From JABCPE02 sp963516475 (GTDB lineage Bacteria > Bacteroidota > Bacteroidia > Flavobacteriales > Weeksellaceae): 64,000 bases of DNA. Numbering within the stretch: the first letter of the stretch is position 1; the number at the start of each line of letters is the position of its first letter. Position numbers and translations under genes: made by a program. Below are positions 24,375-33,095 of this stretch, piece after piece. Under the pieces are notes generated by a model, which searched no databases, was not told the DNA's origin, and saw only the letters and a program-made list of their open reading frames with translations. The stretch is taken from NCBI GenBank assembly GCA_963516475.1, contig CAUQBR010000002.1, positions 62,001 to 126,000 of the forward strand. The letters run 5' to 3'.

Positions 24375-25781
24375 ATGAAAAAAAATAAAAATCTAATTTT
24401 AGAAAACATCAAACTAACTTCTGCTGGTGCAAAAGGAGTTTCTGTTGGAAAAACTGAAGATGGCAAAACTGTGCTTGTCTCTGGAGCAATCCCTGGTGAC
24501 ACTGTGAATGCTCGTGTAAAAAAGGCAAAAAGCAAATATTACGAAGCAGAAATGGTAGAAATTTTAGAGCCATCTCCGTTTCGGATAGAGCCAGAGTGCA
24601 TTCATTTCGGTGTGTGTGGAGGATGTAAATGGCAAAATATGAGCTATGAAAAACAGCTGGAATTCAAACAAAATGAGGTTCTTAACAATATTAAAAGAAT
24701 AGGCGGCATCGAAGATTTTGAATGCATCCCTATCCTCGGAGGCGAGGAACATTATTTCTACCGAAATAAAATGGAATTTTCGTTTTCCAACGCTCGCTGG
24801 CTGACTTCCGAAGAGATAAAATCCGACACAGAAATAGACAACAAAAACGCTCTTGGTTTCCATATTCCTGGGCAGTGGAGCAAGATTTTAGACCTAAAAG
24901 AGTGCTACCTGCAAGAAGCACCATCCAACGAAATCCGTCTGGCAATCAGAGATTATGCGATAAAAAACAACCTTGATTTTTTTGATTTAAGGAATCAAGA
25001 AGGATTTCTACGAACGCTGATGCTTCGCCAAAATTCCAAAGGAGAATGGATGATTCTCATTCAGTTTTTCCGAGAAGAAAAGGAAAACAGAGAAAATTTA
25101 TTAAACTTTATTTTGGATAAGTTCCCTCAAATCAAGACTTTACTCTACGCTATCAACTCCAAAGGAAACGACAGCGTGTATGATTTGGATATCCAGACTT
25201 ACTTTGGTGAAGGATTTATCTTTGAAGAAATGGATGGATTAAAATTTAAAATTGGTCCAAAATCTTTCTTCCAAACCAATTACAAACAAGCCCTAAATCT
25301 TTATAGAAAAACTCTGGAATTTGCTGATATTCAGGAAAATCATGTAGTATATGACCTTTACACAGGGACAGGGACAATAGCCCAATATATGGCTAGACAC
25401 GCCAAAGAAGTGATTGGGATAGAGGCCGTTCAGGAAGCGATAGATGCCGCGATAGAAAACGCTGAGCTTAACGGACTAGATAACTGTACTTTCTACTGCG
25501 GAGATATGAAAGAAGTCTTCACAGAAGAGTTTCTGGCACAGCATCCAAAGGCAGATGTCCTAATTACCGACCCTCCACGAGATGGTATGCACCCAAAAGT
25601 AATAGAGCAGATTCTAAAACTTTCGCCAGAAAGAATCGTTTATGTAAGCTGTAATTCAGCGACGCAGGCGAGAGATTTAGCTCTAATGAAGGAGCACTAC
25701 AATGTAGTAAAAATCCTTCCTGTGGATATGTTCCCACAGACGCACCATGTGGAAAACATTGCTCTTTTGATAAAGAAATAA
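24375..25781 (+). CDS. rlmD: 23S rRNA m5U1939 methyltransferase (RlmD/RumA family)
   Basis: The protein has 468 residues. The N-terminal TRAM domain (about 1-60, VLVSGAIPGDTVNARVKKAK) is followed by iron-sulfur ligands in CIHFGVCGGC plus the later Cys in LKECYLQE. The SAM-binding core is VYDLYTGTGTIAQYMARHAK, with the catalytic blocks ITDPPRDGMH and VYVSCNSATQARDL (nucleophilic Cys). Together these show an Fe-S RNA uridine C5-methyltransferase. Discriminating RlmD from RlmCD is not possible from sequence alone. A shared bidirectional terminator follows. Confidence 0.93.
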   Translation: MKKNKNLILENIKLTSAGAKGVSVGKTEDGKTVLVSGAIPGDTVNARVKKAKSKYYEAEMVEILEPSPFRIEPECIHFGVCGGCKWQNMSYEKQLEFKQNEVLNNIKRIGGIEDFECIPILGGEEHYFYRNKMEFSFSNARWLTSEEIKSDTEIDNKNALGFHIPGQWSKILDLKECYLQEAPSNEIRLAIRDYAIKNNLDFFDLRNQEGFLRTLMLRQNSKGEWMILIQFFREEKENRENLLNFILDKFPQIKTLLYAINSKGNDSVYDLDIQTYFGEGFIFEEMDGLKFKIGPKSFFQTNYKQALNLYRKTLEFADIQENHVVYDLYTGTGTIAQYMARHAKEVIGIEAVQEAIDAAIENAELNGLDNCTFYCGDMKEVFTEEFLAQHPKADVLITDPPRDGMHPKVIEQILKLSPERIVYVSCNSATQARDLALMKEHYNVVKILPVDMFPQTHHVENIALLIKK

Positions 25782-25795
25782 TTTTTTCATAAAAT

Positions 25796-25827
25796 AAAAA
25801 TGCAGCTCTTAGGGCTGCATTTTTTTA
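25796..25827. terminator. Bidirectional terminator between rlmD and the DUF1015 gene
   Basis: AAAAATGCAGC(TCTTAGG)GCTGCATTTTTTT is a near-perfect hairpin with A- and T-runs on both sides. It serves both convergent genes. Confidence 0.9.
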
Positions 25828-27066
25828 TTTCATATCATACATGACTAGCGCGGTCACGAGCTTGGGTTCTATGTAAGTACATTTTGGAGGCATTTTCAGG
25901 TTTTTATCTGCAATTTCTACTAAATCAGAAAAACTCACAGGATGCACCCCGAATGCTACTTTATATCCCTCATTATCAACCTTTTCTTTTAGTTTTGTGA
26001 TTCCTTCCACGCAAGAACTTCCTCGTAGGTAATCTACTCGTTTGGTGGTTTTCAAATCATCTATTCCTAAAATCGGACTCAGTATATATTTATCCAGCAG
26101 ATAATGGTCTATAATCCCCAAACACTCTTCACAGCAGCATTCTTCCTTTAGTGTAAGTTTATAAAACTGTCCATCTAAATAAAGACTTATAAAGTGTTTC
26201 TGCTCTGGATAATACGGGTTTTCCCCTTTATTTTCAATGATAAATTTATCCTCCAGCTGATGCAAAAACTGCTCCATCGTCAGACCATTCAAATCCTTTA
26301 CAACCTTATTAAAATCATTAATTTTAATTGATTGGTCAGAAACTATGAAACTATAAACAAAGTTATACGGCTCATCTCCTGTGTGATTAGGGTTTTTATC
26401 CTTTCTACGCTCAGAATAGAGCGCTGTAGAACCCATCCTATGATGTCCGTCAGCAATGTAGAAAGCATCTACTTTTGCTAAGATTTGTTCATATTTTTTC
26501 AAGGTTTCTTCATCTTGAATTTTCCAAACACGATGTTTAGTCCCCTTGCTGTCTGCATATTCCAAAACAGGATTTTTCCTTTCTTCCTCACTCATAAGAG
26601 CCTCTAATTCAGCATTTGAAGAATAGGTCAAAAGCACTGGTTCCGCTTGGAGATTCACACCTTCCAGATACTTAGAAAGTTTTTCTTTTCTGTGTGTGAG
26701 TGTTTCTTCGTGCTTTTTAATCTTTCCTGAATTATAATCTTCTACAGAAACCAATCCTAAAAGCCCTCTGAAAACACTGCCATCAGGCAATACTTGACAA
26801 TACAAATAATATCCTGATACCTCCTCCTGATGCAGGTTGTGATTTCTCAGCAACTCCTCATAATTAGCCCTCACTCTACCCAAATTCTGCTCCAAATTTT
26901 GAGGTTCACCAGACAAATACGGTTCCACCATTCTCACATAAGAAAATTCTCTCTCGGCTTTCTTTGCGATTTCTTCATGAGTATAATTACTCAATGGGCG
27001 TGTAGGAAAACTTTTTATATATTCCCCATAGGGCGTTATCCCACGAAATGGCTTGAATACGGGCAT
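25825..27066 (-). CDS. DUF1015 family protein
   Basis: This 413-residue protein has the DUF1015 signature throughout: MPVFKPFRGITPYGEYIKSF at the N-terminus, DAFYIADGHHRMGSTALYSE at about 201-220 (the DGHHR motif) and LLDKYILSPILGIDDLKTTK. The C-terminus is MPPKCTYIEPKLVTALVMYD. Relatives include SpaC-like or serine-kinase-like proteins (SerK, an ADP- or ATP-dependent serine kinase in archaea and some bacteria). It lies 36 bases after serC, the phosphoserine aminotransferase, and is probably co-transcribed. This neighbourhood supports a role in serine or phosphoserine metabolism, but activity is inferred. Confidence 0.88.
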   Translation of the reverse strand: MPVFKPFRGITPYGEYIKSFPTRPLSNYTHEEIAKKAEREFSYVRMVEPYLSGEPQNLEQNLGRVRANYEELLRNHNLHQEEVSGYYLYCQVLPDGSVFRGLLGLVSVEDYNSGKIKKHEETLTHRKEKLSKYLEGVNLQAEPVLLTYSSNAELEALMSEEERKNPVLEYADSKGTKHRVWKIQDEETLKKYEQILAKVDAFYIADGHHRMGSTALYSERRKDKNPNHTGDEPYNFVYSFIVSDQSIKINDFNKVVKDLNGLTMEQFLHQLEDKFIIENKGENPYYPEQKHFISLYLDGQFYKLTLKEECCCEECLGIIDHYLLDKYILSPILGIDDLKTTKRVDYLRGSSCVEGITKLKEKVDNEGYKVAFGVHPVSFSDLVEIADKNLKMPPKCTYIEPKLVTALVMYDMK

Positions 27067-27101
27067 AAATCTTGTTTTTTTATGCTTTAATAATGATTTT
27101 T

Positions 27102-28157
27102 TTAAATGGATCTCATCACATCTACCAATACCTGTACGCTTTCTATCGGTAAGGCATTGTACATACTTGCTCTGTATCCTCCCAAGTTTCTATGTCCATT
27201 TAGACCATTGATTCCTGCTTCTTTCCAAGCTTTGTCAAACGCTTCTTTTTTAGATTCATCTAAAATTTTGAAAGAAACATTCATATTAGAACGGTCTTCT
27301 GGACGGCAGAAGCTTTCAAATAATGGGTTTCTGTCTATTTCATCATAAAGAAGTTTTGCTTTCGCATTATTTCTCTGCTCTGCTGCTGCTATTCCACCAT
27401 TTTTTTCAAGGTGCTGTAATGTAAGCAGACAAGCATAAATAGGGAATACAGGAGGTGTATTAAACATCGCATCTTTGCTGATGTGAACCTGATAATCTAA
27501 ATAAGATGGGATATCTCTCCCCGTTTTTCCTAAAATATCCTTTTTCACTACTACCAAAGTAGCGCCGGCAGGTCCCATATTCTTCTGAGCACCAGCATAG
27601 ATAAGGTCAAACTGAGAGAAATCTATCTCTCTACTGAAAATATCCGAAGACATATCACACACTAGAGAAGTTCCCACTTTTGGGAAAGATTTCATCTGTG
27701 TACCGAAGATAGTATTGTTAGAAGTACAGTGGAAATAGTCATACTCTGCACCCACAGTATAGTCTTTTGGGATGAAAGAATAATTTTCTTCTTTAGAAGA
27801 ACCTACAATATCCACTTGTCCAAGTCGTTTAGCTTCTTTAATTGCACCTGCTGCCCAAGTTCCTGTATCTGTGTAAGCTGCCTTCCCTCCTACTTTCATC
27901 AAGTTAAAAGGAACCATTACAAACTGTAAAGATGCTCCTCCTCCTAGATAAAGTACATCATAATCATCTCCTAATTTCATTAGTCTTTTTACGATGGCTC
28001 TAGCCTCATCCATTACTTCGATGAAATCTTTACTTCTGTGAGAAATCTCAAGTAATGACAATCCGATACCATTAAAATCCAAAATAGCTTCTGCTGATTT
28101 TTGGAAAACTTCTTGTGGCAAAATACACGGTCCTGCGCTGAAATTGTGCTTTTTCAT
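27102..28157 (-). CDS. serC: Phosphoserine aminotransferase
   Basis: This 351-residue PLP-dependent class V aminotransferase converts 3-phosphohydroxypyruvate and glutamate to phosphoserine. It has the MKKHNFSAGPCILPQEVFQK start and the pyridoxal-binding region DLIYAGAQKNMGPAGATLVV with the Schiff-base Lys in AQKN (about residue 190). LYLGGGASLQFVMVPFNLMK binds the phosphate. The C-terminal GLNGHRNLGGYRASMYNALP is the substrate Arg region. It is followed by the DUF1015 gene in a probable two-gene unit. Length is normal. Confidence 0.96.
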   Translation of the reverse strand: MKKHNFSAGPCILPQEVFQKSAEAILDFNGIGLSLLEISHRSKDFIEVMDEARAIVKRLMKLGDDYDVLYLGGGASLQFVMVPFNLMKVGGKAAYTDTGTWAAGAIKEAKRLGQVDIVGSSKEENYSFIPKDYTVGAEYDYFHCTSNNTIFGTQMKSFPKVGTSLVCDMSSDIFSREIDFSQFDLIYAGAQKNMGPAGATLVVVKKDILGKTGRDIPSYLDYQVHISKDAMFNTPPVFPIYACLLTLQHLEKNGGIAAAEQRNNAKAKLLYDEIDRNPLFESFCRPEDRSNMNVSFKILDESKKEAFDKAWKEAGINGLNGHRNLGGYRASMYNALPIESVQVLVDVMRSI

Positions 28158-28256
28158 TGTTTTAATTTTTATATACGACTTTTAAATTTTTATTAAACTA
28201 AACTTGGGTTTAAAGGTAATTATTTTTCTGCATTCTTCCAAAAAGAATCAGGAAAA

Positions 28257-28607
28257 TTATTCTCCATGCATGAACGCTTTCTTCGCGAGAAGTTGCTCCT
28301 CTGTCTCCACATGGTCTTCATCTGGCACACAACAGTCCACAGGGCACACTGCGGCGCACTGTGGCTCATTATGAAAACCTATACATTCCGTACATTTATC
28401 CGTTACTATGAAATATGTATCATCGCTCACTGGCGGCTGTGCCTCATCAGCATCCAAAGTAAGTCCCGAGGGAAAAGTTATCATTCCTGATAATATAGTC
28501 CCATCTGAAGCCCTCCAATCCACTGCACTTTCATAAATGGCATTGTTGGGACATTCAGGCTCACATGCTCCACAGTTGATACATTCGTCCGTTATTTTGA
28601 TAGCCAT
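28257..28607 (-). CDS. 4Fe-4S dicluster ferredoxin
   Basis: This 116-residue protein has a first cluster motif CINCGACEPECP near the start (about residues 9-20). Three of the second cluster's cysteines are in CTECIGFHNEPQCAAVCPVD and further cysteines are in DCCVPDEDHVET, the plan of dicluster ferredoxins of the Allochromatium type with an insertion between clusters. It is soluble and cytoplasmic. It would carry electrons between oxidoreductases; a partner such as the KorA-like subunit further along (38694) is possible but unproven. It is transcribed from a promoter overlapping that of the divergent acyl-CoA reductase gene. Confidence 0.93.
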   Translation of the reverse strand: MAIKITDECINCGACEPECPNNAIYESAVDWRASDGTILSGMITFPSGLTLDADEAQPPVSDDTYFIVTDKCTECIGFHNEPQCAAVCPVDCCVPDEDHVETEEQLLAKKAFMHGE

Positions 28608-28630
28608 TAGTATTATATTTTTTAATTTTG
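28597..28630 (+). promoter_or_regulatory. Promoter of the acyl-CoA reductase-like gene
   Basis: TTG (28597-28599), a 23-base spacer and TAATTTTG (28623-28630) fit the Bacteroidota consensus, 40 bases before the ATG at 28670. Confidence 0.6.
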
Positions 28631-28632
28631 CA

Positions 28633-28664
28633 CAAAGTTAAAAACTTTATTTATATAAAAACAA
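28633..28664 (-). promoter_or_regulatory. Promoter of the ferredoxin gene
   Basis: On the minus strand TTG (28662-28664), 21 bases and TAACTTTG (28633-28640) precede the ATG at 28607. This promoter is divergent from, and abuts, the one for the plus-strand gene. Confidence 0.65.
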
Positions 28665-28669
28665 TATTT

Positions 28670-29707
28670 ATGAAAAATGATAAAATAGTTTTCTCTTTAT
28701 CGCAGCTGGGCGATTTTTTAAATCAATTTCTCTCTGCTAAACCAGAGAATTTCAATGAAGAAGAAAGCAAATTCGCTTCCTTGATAAAAAAATCCGAAAT
28801 AGAAAATCCTTGGTTCACAGAAGAAAGCGTAAGATTTTGTCTAAAAAGCTGGGCGAAAAACCTTACCGAAGAGAAAATATTTGCTTGGGCTGGTCAATAT
28901 CATTTTTCTTCCACACCGAAAAAAATCGGACTGATTCTCGCTGGAAATATCCCTTTGGTGGGCTTTCATGATGTCATTTGCGTTTTGCTAAGCGGAAACA
29001 TTCCATTGATAAAACTCTCCTCCAAGGACAAGCCGATTTTACCTTTTTTACTAAACAAATGGAACGAACTCAGCGGTGGGATTTTGGAGTTTCATTTTGT
29101 AGAAAAATTAGAGAATTATGATGCTGTCATCGCTACAGGAAGCAATAATACTGCCCGATATCTGGAATATTATTTCAAAGATGTGCCGAACATTATTAGG
29201 AAAAATAGAACTTCCATCGGAGTTTTAAAAGGCGATGAAACTAATGAGGAAATCCAGGCTCTCGCGGAGGATATCTTCCGATATTTTGGGCTGGGCTGCC
29301 GAAATGTTACCCGACTTTTCATCCCTTCTGAAATGCCTTTGGACAGGTTGTTTGAGAATTTTATCAACTTCAAGGAAATCATCAATCACAACCAATACGC
29401 CAATAATTACGACTACAACAGAGCCATTTACCTGCTGAACCAAGAGCAGTTTTGGGACAATAATTTCGTAATGCTAAAAGGAGATGAAAAACTTTTCAGT
29501 CCGCTGTCTGTCATCAATTTCAGCCGATATGAAACAATAAACGATGTCCAAAATTTCCTTTCGGAAAACAAGGAAAACATTCAGTGCGTTGTAGCAAATT
29601 CTGCACTTAAAATCCCTGCGGCTATTGGCTTTGGAGAAGCGCAGCATCCTGAATTAGACACTTATGCAGATAATGTGGATACAATGGCATTTTTAAGTAA
29701 TTTGTAA
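28670..29707 (+). CDS. Acyl-CoA reductase-like protein (LuxC family)
   Basis: I choose the ATG at 28670 (MKNDKIVFSLSQLGDF), as an upstream TTG frame lies inside the promoter. The product of about 345 residues resembles LuxC-type acyl-CoA reductases: PKKIGLILAGNIPLVGFHDV near 75, LSGNIPLIKLSSKDKPIL, YDAVIATGSNNTARYLEYYF and the nucleophile region FRYFGLGCRNVTRLFIPSEM, with catalytic Cys in GLGCRN. Such enzymes reduce fatty acyl-CoA to aldehyde with NADPH. No luciferase genes are present; flavobacterial homologues are orphan. It is divergent from the ferredoxin gene. Confidence 0.8.
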   Translation: MKNDKIVFSLSQLGDFLNQFLSAKPENFNEEESKFASLIKKSEIENPWFTEESVRFCLKSWAKNLTEEKIFAWAGQYHFSSTPKKIGLILAGNIPLVGFHDVICVLLSGNIPLIKLSSKDKPILPFLLNKWNELSGGILEFHFVEKLENYDAVIATGSNNTARYLEYYFKDVPNIIRKNRTSIGVLKGDETNEEIQALAEDIFRYFGLGCRNVTRLFIPSEMPLDRLFENFINFKEIINHNQYANNYDYNRAIYLLNQEQFWDNNFVMLKGDEKLFSPLSVINFSRYETINDVQNFLSENKENIQCVVANSALKIPAAIGFGEAQHPELDTYADNVDTMAFLSNL

Positions 29708-29709
29708 AA

Positions 29710-29738
29710 TTGCTTTTCCAAAAAAATATTTATATTTG
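29710..29738 (+). promoter_or_regulatory. Promoter of the Bax inhibitor-1 gene
   Basis: TTG (29710-29712), an 18-base spacer and TATATTTG (29731-29738) give a full consensus match 30 bases upstream of the ATG. Confidence 0.75.
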
Positions 29739-29767
29739 TAGAATTAAATTTAAAAACAAAAATTTTT

Positions 29768-30460
29768 ATGGAATTTACAAATCAACTAGTAGCAATGTCC
29801 ACTGAGGAGCAAAAGGCTTCTTTTTATAGAAAAACTTATATGCATGTGGCATTGGCTATTTTGGCTTTCATCTTTGTAGAAACTGCTTTACTAATGGTAG
29901 TTCCTGCTGAACTTATCATGGGAATGGTTTCTCAGAAGTATGTATGGTTACTAATCATCGGTGGGTTTTGGCTGGCTTCTATGTTGGCCGAAAAATGGAC
30001 TATGGCGAGCAGCCGTTCTATGCAGTATGCTGGATTAGGTTTTTACGTGCTTTTGGAAGCAATTATCTTCCTTCCTATGATGTACATCGCCCTTGTTTAT
30101 ACTGGTAGTGGCAAGGTTATTTTGCAGGCAGGATTGATTACTTTCATGCTATTTTTAGGGCTTACAGGTGTGGCTCTTACTTCTAAAAGAGATTTTTCTT
30201 TCTTAAGAAGCGTCTTAATTATCGGAGGGTTTATTTCTCTTGGGTTAATTGTTGCAGGAATGCTTTTCGGGTTCAATCTTGGACTTTGGTTCTCTGTAGG
30301 AATGGTTTTCCTAGCAGGAGCAAGTATTCTCTACCAAACTAACCAGCTCAAAAATGTCTATACAACAGAACAATATGTAGGAGCTTCATTACAGCTATTC
30401 TCTTCTGTAATGCTTCTATTCTGGTATGTTTTAAGAATTTTAATGAGCAGAAAAGACTAA
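29768..30460 (+). CDS. Bax inhibitor-1/YccA family membrane protein
   Basis: This 230-residue protein has seven hydrophobic helices starting MHVALAILAFIFVETALLMV. The family segment GLGFYVLLEAIIFLPMMYIA and the C-terminal VGASLQLFSSVMLLFWYVLR are present. Some members act as pH-sensitive Ca2+ leak channels and YccA modulates FtsH proteolysis. Which of these holds here cannot be told. It is monocistronic with its own promoter and terminator. Confidence 0.9.
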   Translation: MEFTNQLVAMSTEEQKASFYRKTYMHVALAILAFIFVETALLMVVPAELIMGMVSQKYVWLLIIGGFWLASMLAEKWTMASSRSMQYAGLGFYVLLEAIIFLPMMYIALVYTGSGKVILQAGLITFMLFLGLTGVALTSKRDFSFLRSVLIIGGFISLGLIVAGMLFGFNLGLWFSVGMVFLAGASILYQTNQLKNVYTTEQYVGASLQLFSSVMLLFWYVLRILMSRKD

Positions 30461-30473
30461 CAAAATATTTCTG

Positions 30474-30526
30474 AAACACGGGAGTCGGGAGGCTAAATCT
30501 TGATTCTCGTGTTTTCGTTTTTTTAT
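30474..30526 (+). terminator. Terminator after the Bax inhibitor-1 gene
   Basis: AAACACGGGAGTC (30474-30486) pairs with GATTCTCGTGTTT (30502-30514), including two G-T pairs, followed by a T-rich run. Confidence 0.8.
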
Positions 30527-30557
30527 TTTTTATTTAACCAATTTATTCTAAAATATT

Positions 30558-31364
30558 ATGTCATACGGACTTTTAAAAGGAAAAAAAGGAATCATCTTCG
30601 GAGCTTTGGATGAAAACTCTATCGCTTGGAAAGTAGCAGAAAGATGCCACGAAGAAGGTGCTGAATTTGTACTTACTAACGCTCCTATCGCTATGAGAAT
30701 GGGAGAAATCAATAATCTAGCAGAAAAAACAGGTGCGGATATCGTTCCTGCTGATGCGACATCTATGGAAGATTTAGAAAAATTATTTGACCATGCTATC
30801 GCAAAATTCGGGAAAATAGACTTCATTCTACACTCTATCGGGATGTCTGTGAATGTAAGAAAAGGAAAACACTACACAGAGCTCAACTACGACTGGCTGG
30901 AGAAAGGCTGGGATGTGTCTGCGGTATCTTTCCACAAGGTGATGAAACTCGCTTGGGAAAAAGACTGCATGAATGAGTGGGGCAGTATCCTTGCGCTTAC
31001 TTACATCGCGGCTCAGAGAACTTTCCCTGATTATAACGATATGGCGGATAACAAGTCTTACCTTGAAAGCATCGCGAGAACCTTCGGATATTTCTGGGGC
31101 GAAAGAAAAGTGCGTGTCAATACCATTTCCCAGTCGCCTACAATGACTACGGCAGGACAAGGGGTGAAAGGTTTTGATGGGTTCATCAAATTTGCAGAAG
31201 ATATGTCTCCACTAGGAAACGCTACTGCTGCGGAATGTGCAGACTACTGTATCTCCCTTTTCTCTGACCTTACAAGAAAAGTAACAATGCAGAACCTCTT
31301 CCATGATGGTGGATTCAGCAACACTGGAGTTTCCACAAAAGTAATGGAAAGATACCAAGGATAA
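30558..31364 (+). CDS. fabI: Enoyl-[acyl-carrier-protein] reductase (NADH)
   Basis: This 268-residue short-chain dehydrogenase carries out the last step of fatty-acid elongation. It has the FabI NAD-binding start GKKGIIFGALDENSIAWKVA, DFILHSIGMSVNVRKG and the catalytic Tyr-x6-Lys pattern in YNDMADNK (about residues 154-161). RVNTISQSPTMTTAGQGVKG follows. The active-site block reads MADNKSYLES instead of the usual MGxAKAxLE, as in the divergent flavobacterial FabI. It is followed by a strong terminator, monocistronic. Confidence 0.95.
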   Translation: MSYGLLKGKKGIIFGALDENSIAWKVAERCHEEGAEFVLTNAPIAMRMGEINNLAEKTGADIVPADATSMEDLEKLFDHAIAKFGKIDFILHSIGMSVNVRKGKHYTELNYDWLEKGWDVSAVSFHKVMKLAWEKDCMNEWGSILALTYIAAQRTFPDYNDMADNKSYLESIARTFGYFWGERKVRVNTISQSPTMTTAGQGVKGFDGFIKFAEDMSPLGNATAAECADYCISLFSDLTRKVTMQNLFHDGGFSNTGVSTKVMERYQG

Positions 31365-31380
31365 AAACAAAATTTTAACG

Positions 31381-31412
31381 AAAACACTCTCTGCAAAAGG
31401 GAGTGTTTTTTT
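31381..31412 (+). terminator. fabI terminator
   Basis: AAAACACTCTC, a 7-base loop and GGGAGTGTTTT followed by T-run. Confidence 0.9.
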
Positions 31413-31498
31413 GTGCAAAATTGACAAATATTTCTTAACTTTACCCTGTCTTAAAAAGACCTCTATTCATAGGCGTTTAGGAAAGCCTGAAAAAAGCC

Positions 31499-31586
31499 CA
31501 GTATCTTTTACCAAAAAGTTCAGTATCTTTTGCTCAAAAGCTCAGTATCTTTTTATGAATTGGTCAGTATCTTTTTTTAGAAATAT
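31499..31586 (+). repeat. Four 22-bp phased direct repeats upstream of the HU-like gene
   Basis: CAGTATCTTTT occurs at 31499, 31521, 31543 and 31565, exactly 22 bases apart. The first two units also contain CTTTT...AAAAG dyads. The element TATCTTTT is one base off the TATCTTTG -7 promoter hexad. Spacing of two helical turns puts all copies on one DNA face, as expected for cooperative protein binding, 60 bases before the ATG of a DNA-binding protein. Confidence 0.75.
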
Positions 31587-31646
31587 TTAGAAAGTTTTTT
31601 TAGACAAATAAAACCAAATTATTTTTTAACCTTAAAATTTAAAATT

Positions 31647-32024
31647 ATGCCAGTAAAAATCAAAGCGGTACAGAAGATAAATCCGCAAAAAAGAAATGAA
31701 CCAGCAAAATGGTATCCACAAGCAATAGGCGATGGCGAAACTACCCTTAATGATTTAGCCGCTTATGCTTCCAGCGTTTCTACCGTGTCAAAAGGTGATA
31801 TTTTAGCAGTCTTAGAAACAGTTTTTGATAAAGCTGGGAAGGACTTGTCCGATGGAAAGATTGTCCGCATCGGGGAGCATTTCACACTTCAAGTAAGCAT
31901 CACAGGAACTCCGTCTGATAAAGAATCCGAAGTGAACGGGAGCAAAGTAAAATCTTCTCATATCCTTTTCCGCCCAGGGAAAGCACTAAGCGATATGCTG
32001 AAAGTGCTGACTTTCAAGAAATAA
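31647..32024 (+). CDS. HU-family histone-like DNA-binding protein
   Basis: This 125-residue protein matches the Bacteroidota 'HU-related' group, longer than classical HU (90). It has an N-terminal MPVKIKAVQKINPQKRNEPA extension, KGDILAVLETVFDKAGKDLS as the helical dimer body, and GKIVRIGEHFTLQVSITGTP leading to the DNA-binding arm. The C-terminus is basic (LKVLTFKK). It binds DNA nonspecifically and may shape local transcription. The phased repeats upstream (31499-31586) suggest regulated or autoregulated expression. Confidence 0.88.
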   Translation: MPVKIKAVQKINPQKRNEPAKWYPQAIGDGETTLNDLAAYASSVSTVSKGDILAVLETVFDKAGKDLSDGKIVRIGEHFTLQVSITGTPSDKESEVNGSKVKSSHILFRPGKALSDMLKVLTFKK

Positions 32025-32053
32025 TCGTATAAATTCAAATAATAATAGAGCTG

Positions 32054-33058
32054 ATGAAAGCTGTTCAGATAGACAATTATTCTAAAATAATAGATTCTGT
32101 TAAAATAAGGGAAGTAAGCATTCCTGAAATAAAACCTGATGAAGTCCTTGTAAGAGTAAAATCAGTTGGGATAAATCCTGTTGATAATATGATAACCAGA
32201 GGGGAAGTCAAACTCATTACGCCCTACTCTTTTCCTCTTACGATAGGGAACGAACTTGCTGGGGTTATAGAAAAAACAGGAGAAAAAGTTATAGAATTTA
32301 AAGAAGGAGACCGAGTGTTTTCCAGACTTCCAACGAACAAAATAGGAGCTTTTGCCGAGTATATTGCTATAAATAAAAAAGATTTGGCAAAAATCCCTGA
32401 ATATCTTTCTTTCAATGAAGCAGCAGCAATACCGCTGACAGCCCTTACAGCTTATCAGGCTCTTGATATTCTTCAACTAAAATCAGGCGAAACGCTCTTT
32501 ATCTCAGGTGGTTCTGGAGGTTTCGGCGCTATGGCTGTTCCTTTAGCAAAAGCAAGAGGGATAAAAGTAATCACCAATGGAAGCTTGGAAAATAAAGAGA
32601 GGGTTTTAGCATTAGGAGCAGAGCAATTTTTAGATTACAAAACCGAGGATTATGCCCAGCTCCTGCACGATGTAGATGGAGTAATAGACACCATAGGCGG
32701 AAAGGATACAGAGAAACAGTTTTCTATCCTGAAACAGGGCGGTAAATCGGTTTCTCTAAAAGGAATGCCGAACGGAAGATTTGCTAAAAAGATGGGACTT
32801 CCTCTATGGAAACAATGGGTTTTTGGATTTGCAGGGCGCTCATTTGACAACATGGCAAAAAAGAGAAACCAAGAATATCACTTTATCTTTGTGCAGTCCA
32901 GCGGCGAGCAGCTCTCAGAGATTGCAAAAGTATTAGAAGAAAACCAAATAAGACCTTCTATTGACAGCATCTATTCTTTTGAGGATATCGCCAAAGCCTT
33001 GGTAAAAGTAGATAAAGGCAGTTCCAAAGGAAAAACAATTGTAGAAATCAGCAAGTAA
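32054..33058 (+). CDS. Zinc-independent MDR quinone oxidoreductase / NADP-dependent alcohol dehydrogenase-like
   Basis: This 334-residue medium-chain dehydrogenase has VGINPVDNMITRGEVKLITP and the early GNELAGVIEKTG. The NAD(P)-binding Rossmann segment is SGGSGGFGAMAVPLAKARGI at about 146-165. ERVLALGAEQFLDYKTED and the C-terminal KGSSKGKTIVEI follow. It lacks the structural zinc cysteines, so it is of the QOR/zeta-crystallin type. It starts 29 bases after the HU-like gene ends. The substrate is unknown. Confidence 0.85.
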   Translation: MKAVQIDNYSKIIDSVKIREVSIPEIKPDEVLVRVKSVGINPVDNMITRGEVKLITPYSFPLTIGNELAGVIEKTGEKVIEFKEGDRVFSRLPTNKIGAFAEYIAINKKDLAKIPEYLSFNEAAAIPLTALTAYQALDILQLKSGETLFISGGSGGFGAMAVPLAKARGIKVITNGSLENKERVLALGAEQFLDYKTEDYAQLLHDVDGVIDTIGGKDTEKQFSILKQGGKSVSLKGMPNGRFAKKMGLPLWKQWVFGFAGRSFDNMAKKRNQEYHFIFVQSSGEQLSEIAKVLEENQIRPSIDSIYSFEDIAKALVKVDKGSSKGKTIVEISK

Positions 33059-33095
33059 CTAAAATTAGAATTATTAATATTTATCATTCAATACA

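Noticed and set aside
28628..28669. Upstream TTG start for the LuxC-like protein
   Set aside because: It lies inside the promoter region; the ATG at 28670 gives the expected N-terminus.
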